Shown in pieces: positions 35,362-44,785 of a stretch of 64,000 nt of DNA (positions are counted from its first letter, which is position 1; the number at the start of each line of letters is the position of its first letter). The notes below the pieces were generated by a model, which was not told where the DNA came from, did no database searches, and saw only the letters and a program-made list of their open reading frames with translations. The stretch is from the NCBI GenBank assembly GCA_016841525.1, contig JAENYZ010000005.1, positions 21,074-85,073 on the forward strand. Direction: 5' to 3'. The position numbers and the translations under genes were made by a program. Source of the DNA: Anaerolineaceae bacterium. Lineage in GTDB: Bacteria; Chloroflexota; Anaerolineae; Anaerolineales; Anaerolineaceae.

Positions 35362-36492
35362 ATGAAACGTAAAACCCTGTTTATCCTTAGTTTGGTACTC
35401 ATTTTAAGCTTTGTGCTAAGTGCGTGCCAACCGGCTTCTGAACAAACGGAAGTCCCAGAAATTGAAGAACCCCAAGAAGAAGCTGAAGTTGAAGAACCTG
35501 AAGTTGAAGAACCTGAAGAAGAAGCTGCATCAGGATCATTAATTGTCTACACCAACTCTGGGTCAGGTGGAAGAGATGCCTGGTTGATTGAACAAGCTGC
35601 AGAAGCTGGTTTTAATATCGAGGTCCTCGAGGCGGGTGGAGGGGATATATCTAACAGAATTATTGCTGAAAAAGAAAATCCTGTTGCGGATGTTGTATTT
35701 GGTCTCAATACGATGACTTACGCCACAATGAAAGCTATGGACATCTTCGAGCCATACGAACCCATCTGGGCGAATGAAGTAACACCTGGACTAAACGATC
35801 CAGATCACAATTATCATGGAATTGTCATGCAAGCGATTTTCATGATTTACAACTCTGAACTTTATGACGAAACGACTGCACCCTCGGATTGGCCTGATCT
35901 ATGGAATAATGAAGAATACCATGGCCTTTACTGGCTCCCAGCCAGCTTAGGCGGCGGAACAACACGGACCGTTATTTCAGGTATTTTAGTTCGCCATCGC
36001 GATGAAAATGGTGAATATGGCATCTCAGAAGAAGGCTGGTCAGAGATTGAAAAATACTTTATGTACGGCACATATGAAATTGAAGGTGAAGATTTCTATT
36101 CATGGTTAGCTTCAGGCAAAACTCCCTTTGGGCAAATGTGGTCAAGCGGTATTGCCCAACGTGAAGAACAATACGGCGTAAAAGCAGGCCTTGTAGGACC
36201 AGAGGTTGGCGTTCCATATGTTGTTGAGCAAGTTGCTATCCTCAAAGGAACTGACAATTTACAATTAGCTAAAGATTTTGTTGATTGGTTTGGTTCTGCT
36301 GAATTCCAGCAGAGATGGGCTGAGGAATGGGACACCATGCCTGCGAATACACTTGCTGCGCAAGGTGCCAGTGAAAATATGCAGAATATTTTCTCCAACT
36401 ATCCCCCACAGGACATTGATTGGGACTTCGTTGCTGAGAACATCGAATCATGGGTTGAGAAGATCGAGCTTCAATACTTCATGGCTCAGTAA
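35362..36492 (+). CDS. ABC importer substrate-binding lipoprotein (AfuA/iron-phosphonate type)
   Basis: 376 aa from the ATG at 35362, with AAGGAGAG just upstream. The signal peptide ends in VLSAC (lipidated Cys22), followed by an acidic Glu/Pro spacer. The mature protein is a two-lobe periplasmic-binding-protein type 2 fold: LIVYTNSGSGGRDAWLIEQA starts lobe 1 and ADVVFGLNT is the hinge-side strand. Also present are FMIYNSELYDETTAP, SGIAQREEQYG and VEQVAILKGTDNLQLAKDFVDWF. This is the COG1840 group that binds Fe(III), thiamine, 2-aminoethylphosphonate or phosphate esters. It is the first gene of the importer operon. A hairpin follows it, which may raise its level above that of the membrane parts. 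Confidence 0.85.
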   Translation: MKRKTLFILSLVLILSFVLSACQPASEQTEVPEIEEPQEEAEVEEPEVEEPEEEAASGSLIVYTNSGSGGRDAWLIEQAAEAGFNIEVLEAGGGDISNRIIAEKENPVADVVFGLNTMTYATMKAMDIFEPYEPIWANEVTPGLNDPDHNYHGIVMQAIFMIYNSELYDETTAPSDWPDLWNNEEYHGLYWLPASLGGGTTRTVISGILVRHRDENGEYGISEEGWSEIEKYFMYGTYEIEGEDFYSWLASGKTPFGQMWSSGIAQREEQYGVKAGLVGPEVGVPYVVEQVAILKGTDNLQLAKDFVDWFGSAEFQQRWAEEWDTMPANTLAAQGASENMQNIFSNYPPQDIDWDFVAENIESWVEKIELQYFMAQ

Positions 36493-36511
36493 ATAATAAT
36501 TATCCATGAGG

Positions 36512-36556
36512 AAGGGCAGGTTTCTTGCAAATGCAACAAAACTTGCCCTTCTTTTA
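36512..36556 (+). terminator. Attenuating stem-loop between binding protein and ATPase genes
   Basis: AAGGGCAGGTTT and AAACTTGCCCTT pair across a 14-nt loop (one mismatch) and are followed by CTTTTATAT. It is probably a leaky terminator or mRNA stabiliser that gives more binding protein than transporter. Confidence 0.65.
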
Positions 36557-36580
36557 TATACTTATGAGGTGTAACCAGAA

Positions 36581-37594
36581 ATGATAGATTTCAAAGATGT
36601 AGAGGTTAAATTTGGCGATTTCGTAGCCCTGAGGGACATCAACATACACGTCAATGAAGGTGAATTTTTTACACTTCTGGGACCTTCGGGGTGCGGTAAA
36701 ACAACAACACTCAGAACACTTGTCGGGTTTATCAAGCCGTCAAAAGGGCGCATCTATATTAACAACACAGACATCACGGAGACCCCAATTGAAAAAAGGA
36801 ATATTGCAATGGTTTTTCAAAGCTATGCCTTATTCCCAACACTTAATGTATATGAGAATATCGCTTTTGGCTTGAAAGTCAATAAAACACCGAAAACAGA
36901 AATTAAAGATCGGGTACTGAAAATTGCAGAAAAAGTCGAACTTTCAAAAGACCAGTTAAAGAAGAAGGTTTCAGAACTTTCAGGGGGGCAACAACAACGT
37001 GTGGCTATTGCACGAGCACTTATTTTAGAGCCAAGTATCCTTTGTCTCGATGAGCCCTTATCGAACCTAGATGCCAAATTACGCGTTCAACTTCGTAATC
37101 AATTAAAAGAATTGCAGAGAAAAGTGGGCATCACTACCATTTATGTGACACATGACCAGGAAGAAGCTTTGACCTTATCCGATCAAATTGCTGTGTTCAA
37201 CGCTGGTTTTATCGAACAAATCGGAACCCCACAGGAAATTTATCACCGGTCTAAAACAGAATTCGTTTGTACTTTTATCGGAGATATCAATCATCTTGGA
37301 AAAGATATCACACAAGAAATCAACAATCAGACAGGGTCCAATCTAGACCCTACCAAAAACAGTTATATCCGCACTGAAAGAATTTCTTTATCTAATGGGG
37401 AAAGTAAAGCCGGTTCAGCAGTTTTTGACACCACAATAACTGACATAGAATTTTATGGACTATATGTTAAATATTCTTTAAAAACAGGCCAAGCATCCAT
37501 CAATTGTGTTGACATGGAGAGCAGTAAAAAACCTGTAAATATTCGGGATATTATGCAAATATCCATAGATCCATCCGATATCATGCAATATTGA
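36581..37594 (+). CDS. ABC importer ATP-binding protein
   Basis: 337 aa, of the Fe/spermidine/thiamine (PotA/FbpC) type. Walker A GPSGCGKTT, Q-loop VFQSYALFP, signature LSGGQQQR, Walker B ILCLDEPLSNLD and H-loop VTHDQEEAL are all standard. The C-terminal about 90 residues form a short TOBE-like beta domain, poorly conserved. It powers uptake through the permease encoded 7 bp downstream. GAGGTG lies 9 nt before the ATG. Confidence 0.93.
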   Translation: MIDFKDVEVKFGDFVALRDINIHVNEGEFFTLLGPSGCGKTTTLRTLVGFIKPSKGRIYINNTDITETPIEKRNIAMVFQSYALFPTLNVYENIAFGLKVNKTPKTEIKDRVLKIAEKVELSKDQLKKKVSELSGGQQQRVAIARALILEPSILCLDEPLSNLDAKLRVQLRNQLKELQRKVGITTIYVTHDQEEALTLSDQIAVFNAGFIEQIGTPQEIYHRSKTEFVCTFIGDINHLGKDITQEINNQTGSNLDPTKNSYIRTERISLSNGESKAGSAVFDTTITDIEFYGLYVKYSLKTGQASINCVDMESSKKPVNIRDIMQISIDPSDIMQY

Positions 37595-37601
37595 GGTCAC
37601 G

Positions 37602-39323
37602 ATGATAACTTGGATAAAAAAACATATCACGATATCAAATCTACCTAATATATTAATCTTTCTGGGTCTTACCTGGTATATCCTGACAAACCTGATCATC
37701 CCCAACTTAAATGTGATCTATACAACCTTTGTGTCCGCAGAGGGGGATCTAACATTAACTGCTGTCAACAAATTATTATCTTCACCCAGGGCAATGCGAA
37801 GCATGAGAAATAGTGTTGTACTTGCAATTTCCCTTGCTGTAACCGTGAATATTGTCGGCATTTTTATTGTTCTGGTAACAGAATATTTTGATATCAAAGG
37901 ATCAAAAATATTACGTTTAGGCTTCATGACAACCCTTATTTATGGCGGTGTTGTCCTGGTTTCAGGGTATAAATTTATTTATGGGCCTGATGGTTATGTG
38001 AATAAAGTACTTTTATCAATATTTCCTAACATGAATGCTGAATGGTTTATTGGTTATTGGGCGGTTGTGTATGTAATGACTTTCGCTATTACCAGCAATC
38101 ACATGATGTTTTTAACCAACGCGATCAGAAACATCGATTTTCAAACTGTCGAAGCTGCTAAAAGTATGGGCGCTTCTCAATGGACCATTCTTCGTCGGGT
38201 GGTATTGCCTGTGCTATTACCAACGATTTTGGCCGTCACAATTTTAGTCATGGTAATAGGACTAAATGCCACATCAGCCCCCCTCATTGTAGGCGGAACT
38301 GGATTCCAAACCATTTCACCTATGATCCTTAGTTTTTCAAGAATGCCGACTGCAAGAGATCTGGCAGCATTACTTTCCCTATTTTTAGGCCTGGTCACTG
38401 TAATTTTGCTCACTGTGATGATCCAAATCGAGAAAAAGGGAAATTACATTTCAGTATCAAAAGTAAAAACAAAAATTGTCAAACAAAAGATAGATAACAA
38501 AGTGTCTAACATCGTTATCCACGCATTGTCCTATCTACTCTTCTTAATATATATACTCCCGGTTATATTAATCACTCTATTTTCGTTCACTGATTCAAAA
38601 AGCATTGCTACCAGAACATTAACAATTGATAGTTTCACCTTACAGAATTACATTGACCTCTTTAATACCGCTCGATCCTATCGTCCTATCCTGGTCAGCG
38701 CTGTATATAGTGTGCTTGCTTCAATTGGTGTTGTCATCATTGTTTTAATCGCTGTGAGAATTATCCATAAATATAAAAATTTGTGGGCTTCAATCATGGA
38801 ATATGCTTTACTGATTCCCTGGATGCTGCCCAGCACCATGATTGCTATCGGTTTTGTAATCACCTATGACAGCCCAAAATTGTATATGTTTAACAAAGTG
38901 TTATCAGGAACGTTGATCATTCTGTTCCTGGCGTACGTTGTTATTAAGATCCCATTCACACTGAGAATGACAAAAGCAGCGTTTTTTAGTATTGACTTTG
39001 CTCTTGAAGATGCCGCCAGAAATCTTGGCGCAAGCGGATTTTACACCTTCATGCGGGTGTTGTTACCGATCATTTTGCCTTCGATAATGGCTGTCCTGGC
39101 TTTAAATATCAACAGTTTGCTGACTAACTTTGACCTATCAGTATTCTTATATCACCCCATTTATCAACCACTGGGTGTATACATCCGGTCATTAACAGAT
39201 ATGCAAAACGCAGATAATATTGTTTTAACTTTTGTTTACGCCGTTATTGTCATGATCCTTTCAGCCCTCACTCTCTTCTTTGTCAACAGGCCAAAGGGGG
39301 AGAAAATTATGCGAGAGTTTTAA
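37602..39323 (+). CDS. Fused two-domain ABC importer permease (FbpB-like)
   Basis: 573 aa with about twelve membrane helices in two homologous halves. Each half has an EAA loop that docks the ATPase: AAKSMGASQWTILRRVVLP in the first half and AARNLGASGFYTFMRVLLP in the second. Single-chain fused permeases are typical for Fe(III) and 2-aminoethylphosphonate transporters of this class. A single ATPase gene (acting as a homodimer) and the binding protein upstream complete the system. The stop lies 10 bp before the glycerophosphodiesterase. Confidence 0.9.
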   Translation: MITWIKKHITISNLPNILIFLGLTWYILTNLIIPNLNVIYTTFVSAEGDLTLTAVNKLLSSPRAMRSMRNSVVLAISLAVTVNIVGIFIVLVTEYFDIKGSKILRLGFMTTLIYGGVVLVSGYKFIYGPDGYVNKVLLSIFPNMNAEWFIGYWAVVYVMTFAITSNHMMFLTNAIRNIDFQTVEAAKSMGASQWTILRRVVLPVLLPTILAVTILVMVIGLNATSAPLIVGGTGFQTISPMILSFSRMPTARDLAALLSLFLGLVTVILLTVMIQIEKKGNYISVSKVKTKIVKQKIDNKVSNIVIHALSYLLFLIYILPVILITLFSFTDSKSIATRTLTIDSFTLQNYIDLFNTARSYRPILVSAVYSVLASIGVVIIVLIAVRIIHKYKNLWASIMEYALLIPWMLPSTMIAIGFVITYDSPKLYMFNKVLSGTLIILFLAYVVIKIPFTLRMTKAAFFSIDFALEDAARNLGASGFYTFMRVLLPIILPSIMAVLALNINSLLTNFDLSVFLYHPIYQPLGVYIRSLTDMQNADNIVLTFVYAVIVMILSALTLFFVNRPKGEKIMREF

Positions 39324-39333
39324 AAAATTATAC

Positions 39334-40194
39334 ATGGTCAAGAATAACCAAAAATTTCATAACAATCTCTTTGTCCAGCAGTTAAAGGAAAAGAAGCTGC
39401 TGGTCGCTGCTCATCGTGGCATTTCAGGCGGGAATATCATTGGAAATACTATTCCTGGCTTCATGGCTGCGCTTCAAAGCGGTGCAGACATTATTGAATT
39501 TGATGTCATCAAATCAACGGATGGCATTCTTTATATTTACCATGATGGAACAGAACCCTTCCACCTTCATGTAAAGCAGAACATCAAATCAATGTCATCA
39601 AAGCGAATTGAAAAATTACGCTATTATAATTCAGCTAACTTTTACAGCGAATTTGGGATAGAAAGGCTCGATAATGTTTTGGAGGAATTTGCAGGAAAAA
39701 CACTGATGAATATTGACAGAGCCTGGGACATTTTCCCTGATCTTATTGAAAATTTAGATCAATTCAATGTCAAAGATCATGTTTTAATCAAATCTCCTGT
39801 TAAGAACCAGCCACTAGCCTTTCTGAATGATTTTGGGCGGGATTACATGTTTATGCCAATAATTAAGAAATACGATGAGATTGAGAAAGTGCAGCAATAT
39901 GATCGCATCAACATGATAGGCATGGAACTGGTAACCAAAAGTCCTGAAGATAGATTATTCCAGGATGAAACCGTTTCGGAAATCAAAGACCTCGGCTTCT
40001 TTGCATGGGTGAACAGTATCACCTTTGATAATAAGCACATCCTCTACGGTGGATTGGACGATAATACCTCAATTATTGACAGCCCTGATAAAGGCTGGGG
40101 AAAACTGATTGATAAAGGATTTGATATTATACTTACAGACTGGCCTGGTCTGCTGAATTCCTACAGGGAGAAGCGTTTTGGAGGAAAAGTTTAA
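39334..40194 (+). CDS. Glycerophosphodiester phosphodiesterase family protein
   Basis: 286 aa from the ATG at 39334, which does not overlap the permease; the ribosome site is weak. VAAHRGISGG (catalytic His), IIEFDVIKSTDG (Glu and Asp metal ligands) and IYHDG (second catalytic His) give the complete GDPD active site near the N-terminus. VLIKSPVKN and the Trp in FFAWVNS mark later strands of the barrel. It lacks an obvious signal peptide, so it should act in the cytoplasm on imported glycerophosphodiesters, yielding glycerol 3-phosphate and an alcohol. Last gene of the importer operon. Confidence 0.87.
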   Translation: MVKNNQKFHNNLFVQQLKEKKLLVAAHRGISGGNIIGNTIPGFMAALQSGADIIEFDVIKSTDGILYIYHDGTEPFHLHVKQNIKSMSSKRIEKLRYYNSANFYSEFGIERLDNVLEEFAGKTLMNIDRAWDIFPDLIENLDQFNVKDHVLIKSPVKNQPLAFLNDFGRDYMFMPIIKKYDEIEKVQQYDRINMIGMELVTKSPEDRLFQDETVSEIKDLGFFAWVNSITFDNKHILYGGLDDNTSIIDSPDKGWGKLIDKGFDIILTDWPGLLNSYREKRFGGKV

Positions 40195-40202
40195 TCATTT
40201 TT

Positions 40203-41438
40203 CTAAACCAACTTTTTCATTTGATATTTTCTAGCTAAATTAGCTTTAATATTAGGGTTTTTTGCCAAAATATCCATGAAATTCTTCCAGACTAATTGGG
40301 TCTGACAATATTGTTCAAAAGCATTAAATTCAGGTACAGCCTCTTTTTTTGCAATATAGATATTTTTCAGAGATTCTCTACTTCCTTGAATATCGCCTTC
40401 ACCCAAATAATGCTGAGATAACATCATATTTGACTTGAAGATTTTTTCTTCTAAGTCGTCTTTAAGGAATTCTCCCGGGTACGGATCGTAAAACTCAGGT
40501 TTAACCTCAGTCATATTTTGCCTATTTTTTTGAGTTTTTAATTTTGCTTTTTGATAAACAAAACGGTAAATGTCCTCTCGCACGCGCTTCCATTCAGGGT
40601 GTTCTTTTGGTTCTGGAAGATGTTTTATTGATAATGTATTATCCAGATAGAAAGGATCCCCAAACATCTCAGAATTGAGGAGATAGTCAATATCCTCACC
40701 TCTTGTAATTTCTGGGTCAAAAGGTACTTTTCTGAATAAAGTCCTATGAATGACCATTGCCCCACCAAATGCAAAGGGCGTTCTCTTTAATCGTGGTTCA
40801 GATCCAATGATTTGGTCAAAAGCCTTTGCTTTACACGAAAATCTATCCCAATAAGTCATCCAGGGTTGAATGATTACATCATCGTAATATGTTCCATGCT
40901 TATTTAAGTAGTACCCAGCAATTGCTCTGACTGTTTTTCCATTGATGCACAACCCCAAATTTTCTACACCTCGCTCGATGAAATCATCAAGTTCAAAGAC
41001 CTCATCATCATCAATCAATATCGCGGCTTCTGCATCCATCAATTCTGCTGCAAGCAAACTTATATTGCGCACATTTGGATATCCAAAAAAACTTAAGATC
41101 CTTTCTGCCTGAAGCACTTCGTCATAATCAGAAAATGTAAAATAAATATCTTCTAAAACACCGCTTGTTAAAATATAAGTGCTGACATTCAATCCCGAAT
41201 GTCGAACAATGTCTGAGACGTTATTAAATGCCTGGTTTTCAACCTCCTTGCATGTAGGACAAACGATCAATGCAAGTTGATAATCATTCGATTTCAAGTT
41301 CTTCATACTCTCAAGGGTTCTCCCGAGCGTTCCCTTTTCGTTGACCGGGGTCGGATGATCGTAAACCGCGTCCCCTTCACGCCATCCTTCATCTTTATGC
41401 CTCCCCCAATATGTTGGAATTATCACAAGTTTTTTCAT
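40203..41438 (-). CDS. GT-A-fold glycosyltransferase-like protein
   Basis: 411 aa from the ATG at 41438, which has GAGGA 7 nt upstream and starts only 1 nt after the stop of the upstream glycosyltransferase. The opening MKKLVIIPTYWGRH and LGRTLESMKNL look like the nucleotide-sugar side of a GT-A fold. EAAILIDDDEVFELDDF holds the DxD metal motif, and ITRGEDIDYLL is the ED acceptor-side motif of GT2-like enzymes. The last about 110 residues are a helical extension. It probably transfers a hexose to a lipid, polymer or small molecule; the acceptor is unknown. Confidence 0.75.
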   Translation of the reverse strand: MKKLVIIPTYWGRHKDEGWREGDAVYDHPTPVNEKGTLGRTLESMKNLKSNDYQLALIVCPTCKEVENQAFNNVSDIVRHSGLNVSTYILTSGVLEDIYFTFSDYDEVLQAERILSFFGYPNVRNISLLAAELMDAEAAILIDDDEVFELDDFIERGVENLGLCINGKTVRAIAGYYLNKHGTYYDDVIIQPWMTYWDRFSCKAKAFDQIIGSEPRLKRTPFAFGGAMVIHRTLFRKVPFDPEITRGEDIDYLLNSEMFGDPFYLDNTLSIKHLPEPKEHPEWKRVREDIYRFVYQKAKLKTQKNRQNMTEVKPEFYDPYPGEFLKDDLEEKIFKSNMMLSQHYLGEGDIQGSRESLKNIYIAKKEAVPEFNAFEQYCQTQLVWKNFMDILAKNPNIKANLARKYQMKKLV

Positions 41439-41439
41439 A

Positions 41440-42645
41440 TTAATTTTCCTCGAGTATCTTTTCATAAATACATATCATTTCCCCAATAATTTTTTCCTGT
41501 GAATAATTTTCATAGGCATAGCGACTCGCCTTCGTCTTTCGTTTGCATTTATCCTCTCTCAGCAATTCATTACAGATCGCACTTGAAAGCGCTAATGGAT
41601 CATCAACAGGAACAAGTGTTCCTACATCTTCGTTGATGATTTCTGCTAACCCCCCTTCTGCAGTAGCCACAACAGGTGTTCCGCAAGCCAGAGCCTCAAT
41701 AGCTACAAGACCAAATGGTTCTCTTCTGGATGGGACCACGCTTACATCTGCAACACTATATAATCTCCTTAATTTTTCCTGGCTTTGATGACCTAAAAAA
41801 TGAATGTTTTTCAGGTTTAATGAAGCAGCCATTGATTTTAATTCGTCAGCAAGCTCTCCATCTCCAGCAATTAAGGTGTGTATTGATTGGTTCAGACGTT
41901 TTTGGTAATCTTGAGCTGCCCTTAATAATACATCTACACCTTTAAAGTAAGCTAATTTCCCAACGAAGACGACAAGATGCTCGGGTGTCTTTGATAAACC
42001 AAATTTTTCCAAAACTTCTAACTTATTATTATCCATTGGAAAGAATACGGTGTTATCATAGCCATTTTTCATCAATACTGTTTTGTCTTTGCTCATTGGA
42101 AAGGTGTCTGACACCAATTGCTCAATATCTTCCGATATTACGATAATTTTGCTTGCTTTCTCAACTGCTTCATCGGCAAACATACGAAAATCCGGTGCCT
42201 TTTGGTAACCCATTAGGTCGGTGCCGTGGGCAGTCATCAAGAAAGGACGGCCAAATTTTGACACTATCTGACTTAAGATCCAAATATGCTGCCCATGAAT
42301 AATGTCCGGTTGAAAATCCTCGATTTCTTTGGCAATTTCATCTTCAAAAATTGAAATATATGCCAATTTTTGAGATGGTGTCATATCATAAAAAGTAAAC
42401 GTACTTCTCGGATGTGTTGTGAAACAAGGAAAATTGAACGGAAGTGCATCCTTAATTTCCTCCTTACCAGAAAAAAACACAGGGTGAACCTTGATGCCAT
42501 CTGGCTTTGAAAAATCCAGAGAATTCTCAGGAAAAATAATGCTGACCTCATGTCCAAGTTTCGACAAATGAACTGCAATATTACGTGTATAAGTTCCGCT
42601 TCCAGACCCCTCTAATGGAAAATGATTTACCAATAATATTCTCAT
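41440..42645 (-). CDS. GT4-family (GT-B) glycosyltransferase
   Basis: 401 aa. MRILLVNHFPLEGSGSGTYTRNIAVHLSKLGHEVSII is split here as the N-terminal acceptor domain (glycine loop GSGSGTY, LGHEVS). The C-terminal donor domain has VVFVGKLAYFKGVDVLLRA, and then ADVSVVPSRREPFGLVAIEALACGTPVVAT with the EPFGLVxxEA motif of retaining GT4 enzymes. Transfer of a sugar from a nucleotide donor in the cytoplasm is expected. It is translationally coupled to the GT-A protein downstream, so the two probably act in one glycan or glycolipid. The gene is divergent from the HAD phosphatase. Confidence 0.88.
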   Translation of the reverse strand: MRILLVNHFPLEGSGSGTYTRNIAVHLSKLGHEVSIIFPENSLDFSKPDGIKVHPVFFSGKEEIKDALPFNFPCFTTHPRSTFTFYDMTPSQKLAYISIFEDEIAKEIEDFQPDIIHGQHIWILSQIVSKFGRPFLMTAHGTDLMGYQKAPDFRMFADEAVEKASKIIVISEDIEQLVSDTFPMSKDKTVLMKNGYDNTVFFPMDNNKLEVLEKFGLSKTPEHLVVFVGKLAYFKGVDVLLRAAQDYQKRLNQSIHTLIAGDGELADELKSMAASLNLKNIHFLGHQSQEKLRRLYSVADVSVVPSRREPFGLVAIEALACGTPVVATAEGGLAEIINEDVGTLVPVDDPLALSSAICNELLREDKCKRKTKASRYAYENYSQEKIIGEMICIYEKILEEN

Positions 42646-42756
42646 AGAACCCTTCTCTTCTTATTCAATCGATAATATTCAATCAACAATGGTTCTTTGC
42701 CTTTCAAACCAAACCAAATTATAATCGGACTTATTAATTATCTGGAGGAAATCCTT

Positions 42757-43371
42757 GTGGCTATGATTAAAAACATCGTCTTCGACTTAGGCAACGTGCT
42801 TATTGACTTTAACCCCAGCCGTATTATCAACGCTGTATTCACAGACAAAAGTCTTCAAGATCAATTTCTCAAGGAAACATTTCAAACGCAGGGATGGAAA
42901 GACCTCGACCGAGGGGTCCTGAGCTTCGAGGAACATACCCGAGATCTGGTTTCCAGGTTCCCCCAATATGCCAGGGAGCTTGAATGGATTTTGAAAAATT
43001 GGCATAAAGACCAACCAGATGTGTGCGGTATGTATAAAGTGCTTGAAAGTCTTCACCACCATCCTTATGCCTTATTTGTTTTATCAAATGCAAGTTACCG
43101 ATTTTATAATTATGCGGTGTCAAACAAGCGGTTTTTTAAGTTTTTCGACGGCGTCACCATTTCTGCTGAATTAAAGCTCATGAAACCGGATAGAGAAATC
43201 TATGACCGCTTCTGCCAGATTCATGAGCTTCTACCAGGAGAATGCCTGTTCATAGATGACCAACCAGCAAACGTAAAGGGGGCAATTGATGCAGGCTGGC
43301 AGGCTTACCAATTCAAAGATGCTGAAGCCTTAAAAACTTACTTGTCTGAAATTATTGATATTGACTTCTAA
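42757..43371 (+). CDS. HAD-superfamily (subfamily IA) phosphatase, YihX-like
   Basis: 204 aa from a GTG at 42757, chosen because GGAGG lies 8 nt upstream; the ATG two codons later has a spacing of 14. IKNIVFDLGNVLIDF is HAD motif I with the D-L-G form seen in YihX/epoxide-hydrolase-like members. FVLSNAS is motif II, KLMKPDREIY motif III, and CLFIDDQPANV motif IV. A helical cap lies between motifs I and II. Likely a sugar-phosphate or nucleotide phosphatase. It is monocistronic. Confidence 0.85.
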   Translation: MAMIKNIVFDLGNVLIDFNPSRIINAVFTDKSLQDQFLKETFQTQGWKDLDRGVLSFEEHTRDLVSRFPQYARELEWILKNWHKDQPDVCGMYKVLESLHHHPYALFVLSNASYRFYNYAVSNKRFFKFFDGVTISAELKLMKPDREIYDRFCQIHELLPGECLFIDDQPANVKGAIDAGWQAYQFKDAEALKTYLSEIIDIDF

Positions 43372-43519
43372 TCTCTCTAGATACCAGTAAGAAATCAAGG
43401 TTTTCAGCCAATCATATCGATTAAACCATTATAATTACCAGGATATTTGAATGTAAAAAGGGTTAAATGATTATTTATCTTTTTTGGGAAACAGGATCCT
43501 GGAAACAAAGAGTATTACT

Positions 43520-44785
43520 GTGAATAAATTTTCGCTGCCATACGGGAAGTCACATCTTGAGATAGATTTTGATTCAAAATTTTACACTGAGAGCATCCTC
43601 CCAGATCCAACCAAACCGCTTGAAAATCCTGGGCTGGCTATTAAACAGGCATTAAATCATCCCATTGGTGATGTTCACTTTAATAATTTCCTATCCGCAA
43701 GCTCAATCGGTATTGCCATAAACGACAAAACCAGGCCTGTTCCGCACCCCAATCCTATCGTCAGCTTATTGAATCATTTGGAAAGTTTGGGATTTGAACA
43801 AACATCGATCAAATTGTTCATCGGCTCGGGCACCCATAAACCCATGGCAACAGATGAATTTGAGCACATCCTGCCAAAATCAATCGTTGAAAATTACGAA
43901 ATTATCGCCCATGACTGCGATGATTCCCCCATGGTGGACCTGGGAAAATCAAAGTTCAATACACCAATTAAAATTAATCGTGATTTTTATTCCTGTGACT
44001 TAAAAATCGCCGTGGGCAATATCGAACCGCATCACTTCATGGGCTTTTCAGGGGGCGTCAAAACAGCAGCCATCGGCCTGGCTGGTCGTGTGACAATCAC
44101 TGCCAATCATGCCATGCTGATACATGACATGGCACAATCTGGAATTTATCATCGCAATCCCCTCAGGCAGGAAATTGAAGAAATCGGGCAAAAAATTAAA
44201 ATCGATTTCTGCCTGGGATCCGTCCTGGATGAGGATAAACAAATATTACAGATTTATTTTGGCCCACCGAACCTGGTTATGCTTGAGGCTATCCCTTATA
44301 TACGAAAAGTTTTTGGGGCAGAAGTATCAGCGCCTTTTGACCTGGTGATCGCATCACCCGGCGGCTATCCTAAGGATATTAATTTTTACCAGGCAGAAAA
44401 GGGCTTAACCCATGCCGCAAGGATCACAAAAGATGGCGGCTGTGTAATTTTGCTGGCGGAATGCGCAGAGGGTTCTGGAAGCACCGCATACGAGATATAT
44501 GTTTCAAATGCAGAATCCAATCGTGAAATCATCAATCAATTCGACAGTGGTTTTTTCGAAATCGGACCGCATAAAGCATTCCAAATTGCCAGGGAAGCGG
44601 AACGCATCAATATTATCCTGGTCTCAGATGTCCTGCCTGAGCAAGTAAACCAGTGGAAATTAACACCAGGGACCACCCACGAATTAGACCAATTGATTAG
44701 AAGCGTCACATCTACACTGCCGCCTAATGAGCGTATCGCCATCCTTCCTGCTGCATCCAGAACAATGACGGAGTTTAAAAAATGA
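43520..44785 (+). CDS. LarA-type nickel-pincer racemase (lactate racemase domain)
   Basis: 421 aa from a GTG at 43520; a TTG at 43484 is possible but has no ribosome site. The opening FSLPYGKSHLEIDF is the LarA start. IAINDKTRPVPH is the Arg/Asp strand, GSGTHKP carries the first catalytic His, and NIEPHHFMGFSGGVKTAAIGL carries the second His plus the Lys that binds the nickel-pincer nucleotide. VASPGGYPKDINFYQ follows in the C-terminal domain. Such enzymes race or epimerise lactate and other 2-hydroxy acids. The LarB/C/E cofactor-making proteins are not in this window. The stop overlaps the start of an esterase gene by 4 bp. Confidence 0.85.
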   Translation: MNKFSLPYGKSHLEIDFDSKFYTESILPDPTKPLENPGLAIKQALNHPIGDVHFNNFLSASSIGIAINDKTRPVPHPNPIVSLLNHLESLGFEQTSIKLFIGSGTHKPMATDEFEHILPKSIVENYEIIAHDCDDSPMVDLGKSKFNTPIKINRDFYSCDLKIAVGNIEPHHFMGFSGGVKTAAIGLAGRVTITANHAMLIHDMAQSGIYHRNPLRQEIEEIGQKIKIDFCLGSVLDEDKQILQIYFGPPNLVMLEAIPYIRKVFGAEVSAPFDLVIASPGGYPKDINFYQAEKGLTHAARITKDGGCVILLAECAEGSGSTAYEIYVSNAESNREIINQFDSGFFEIGPHKAFQIAREAERINIILVSDVLPEQVNQWKLTPGTTHELDQLIRSVTSTLPPNERIAILPAASRTMTEFKK

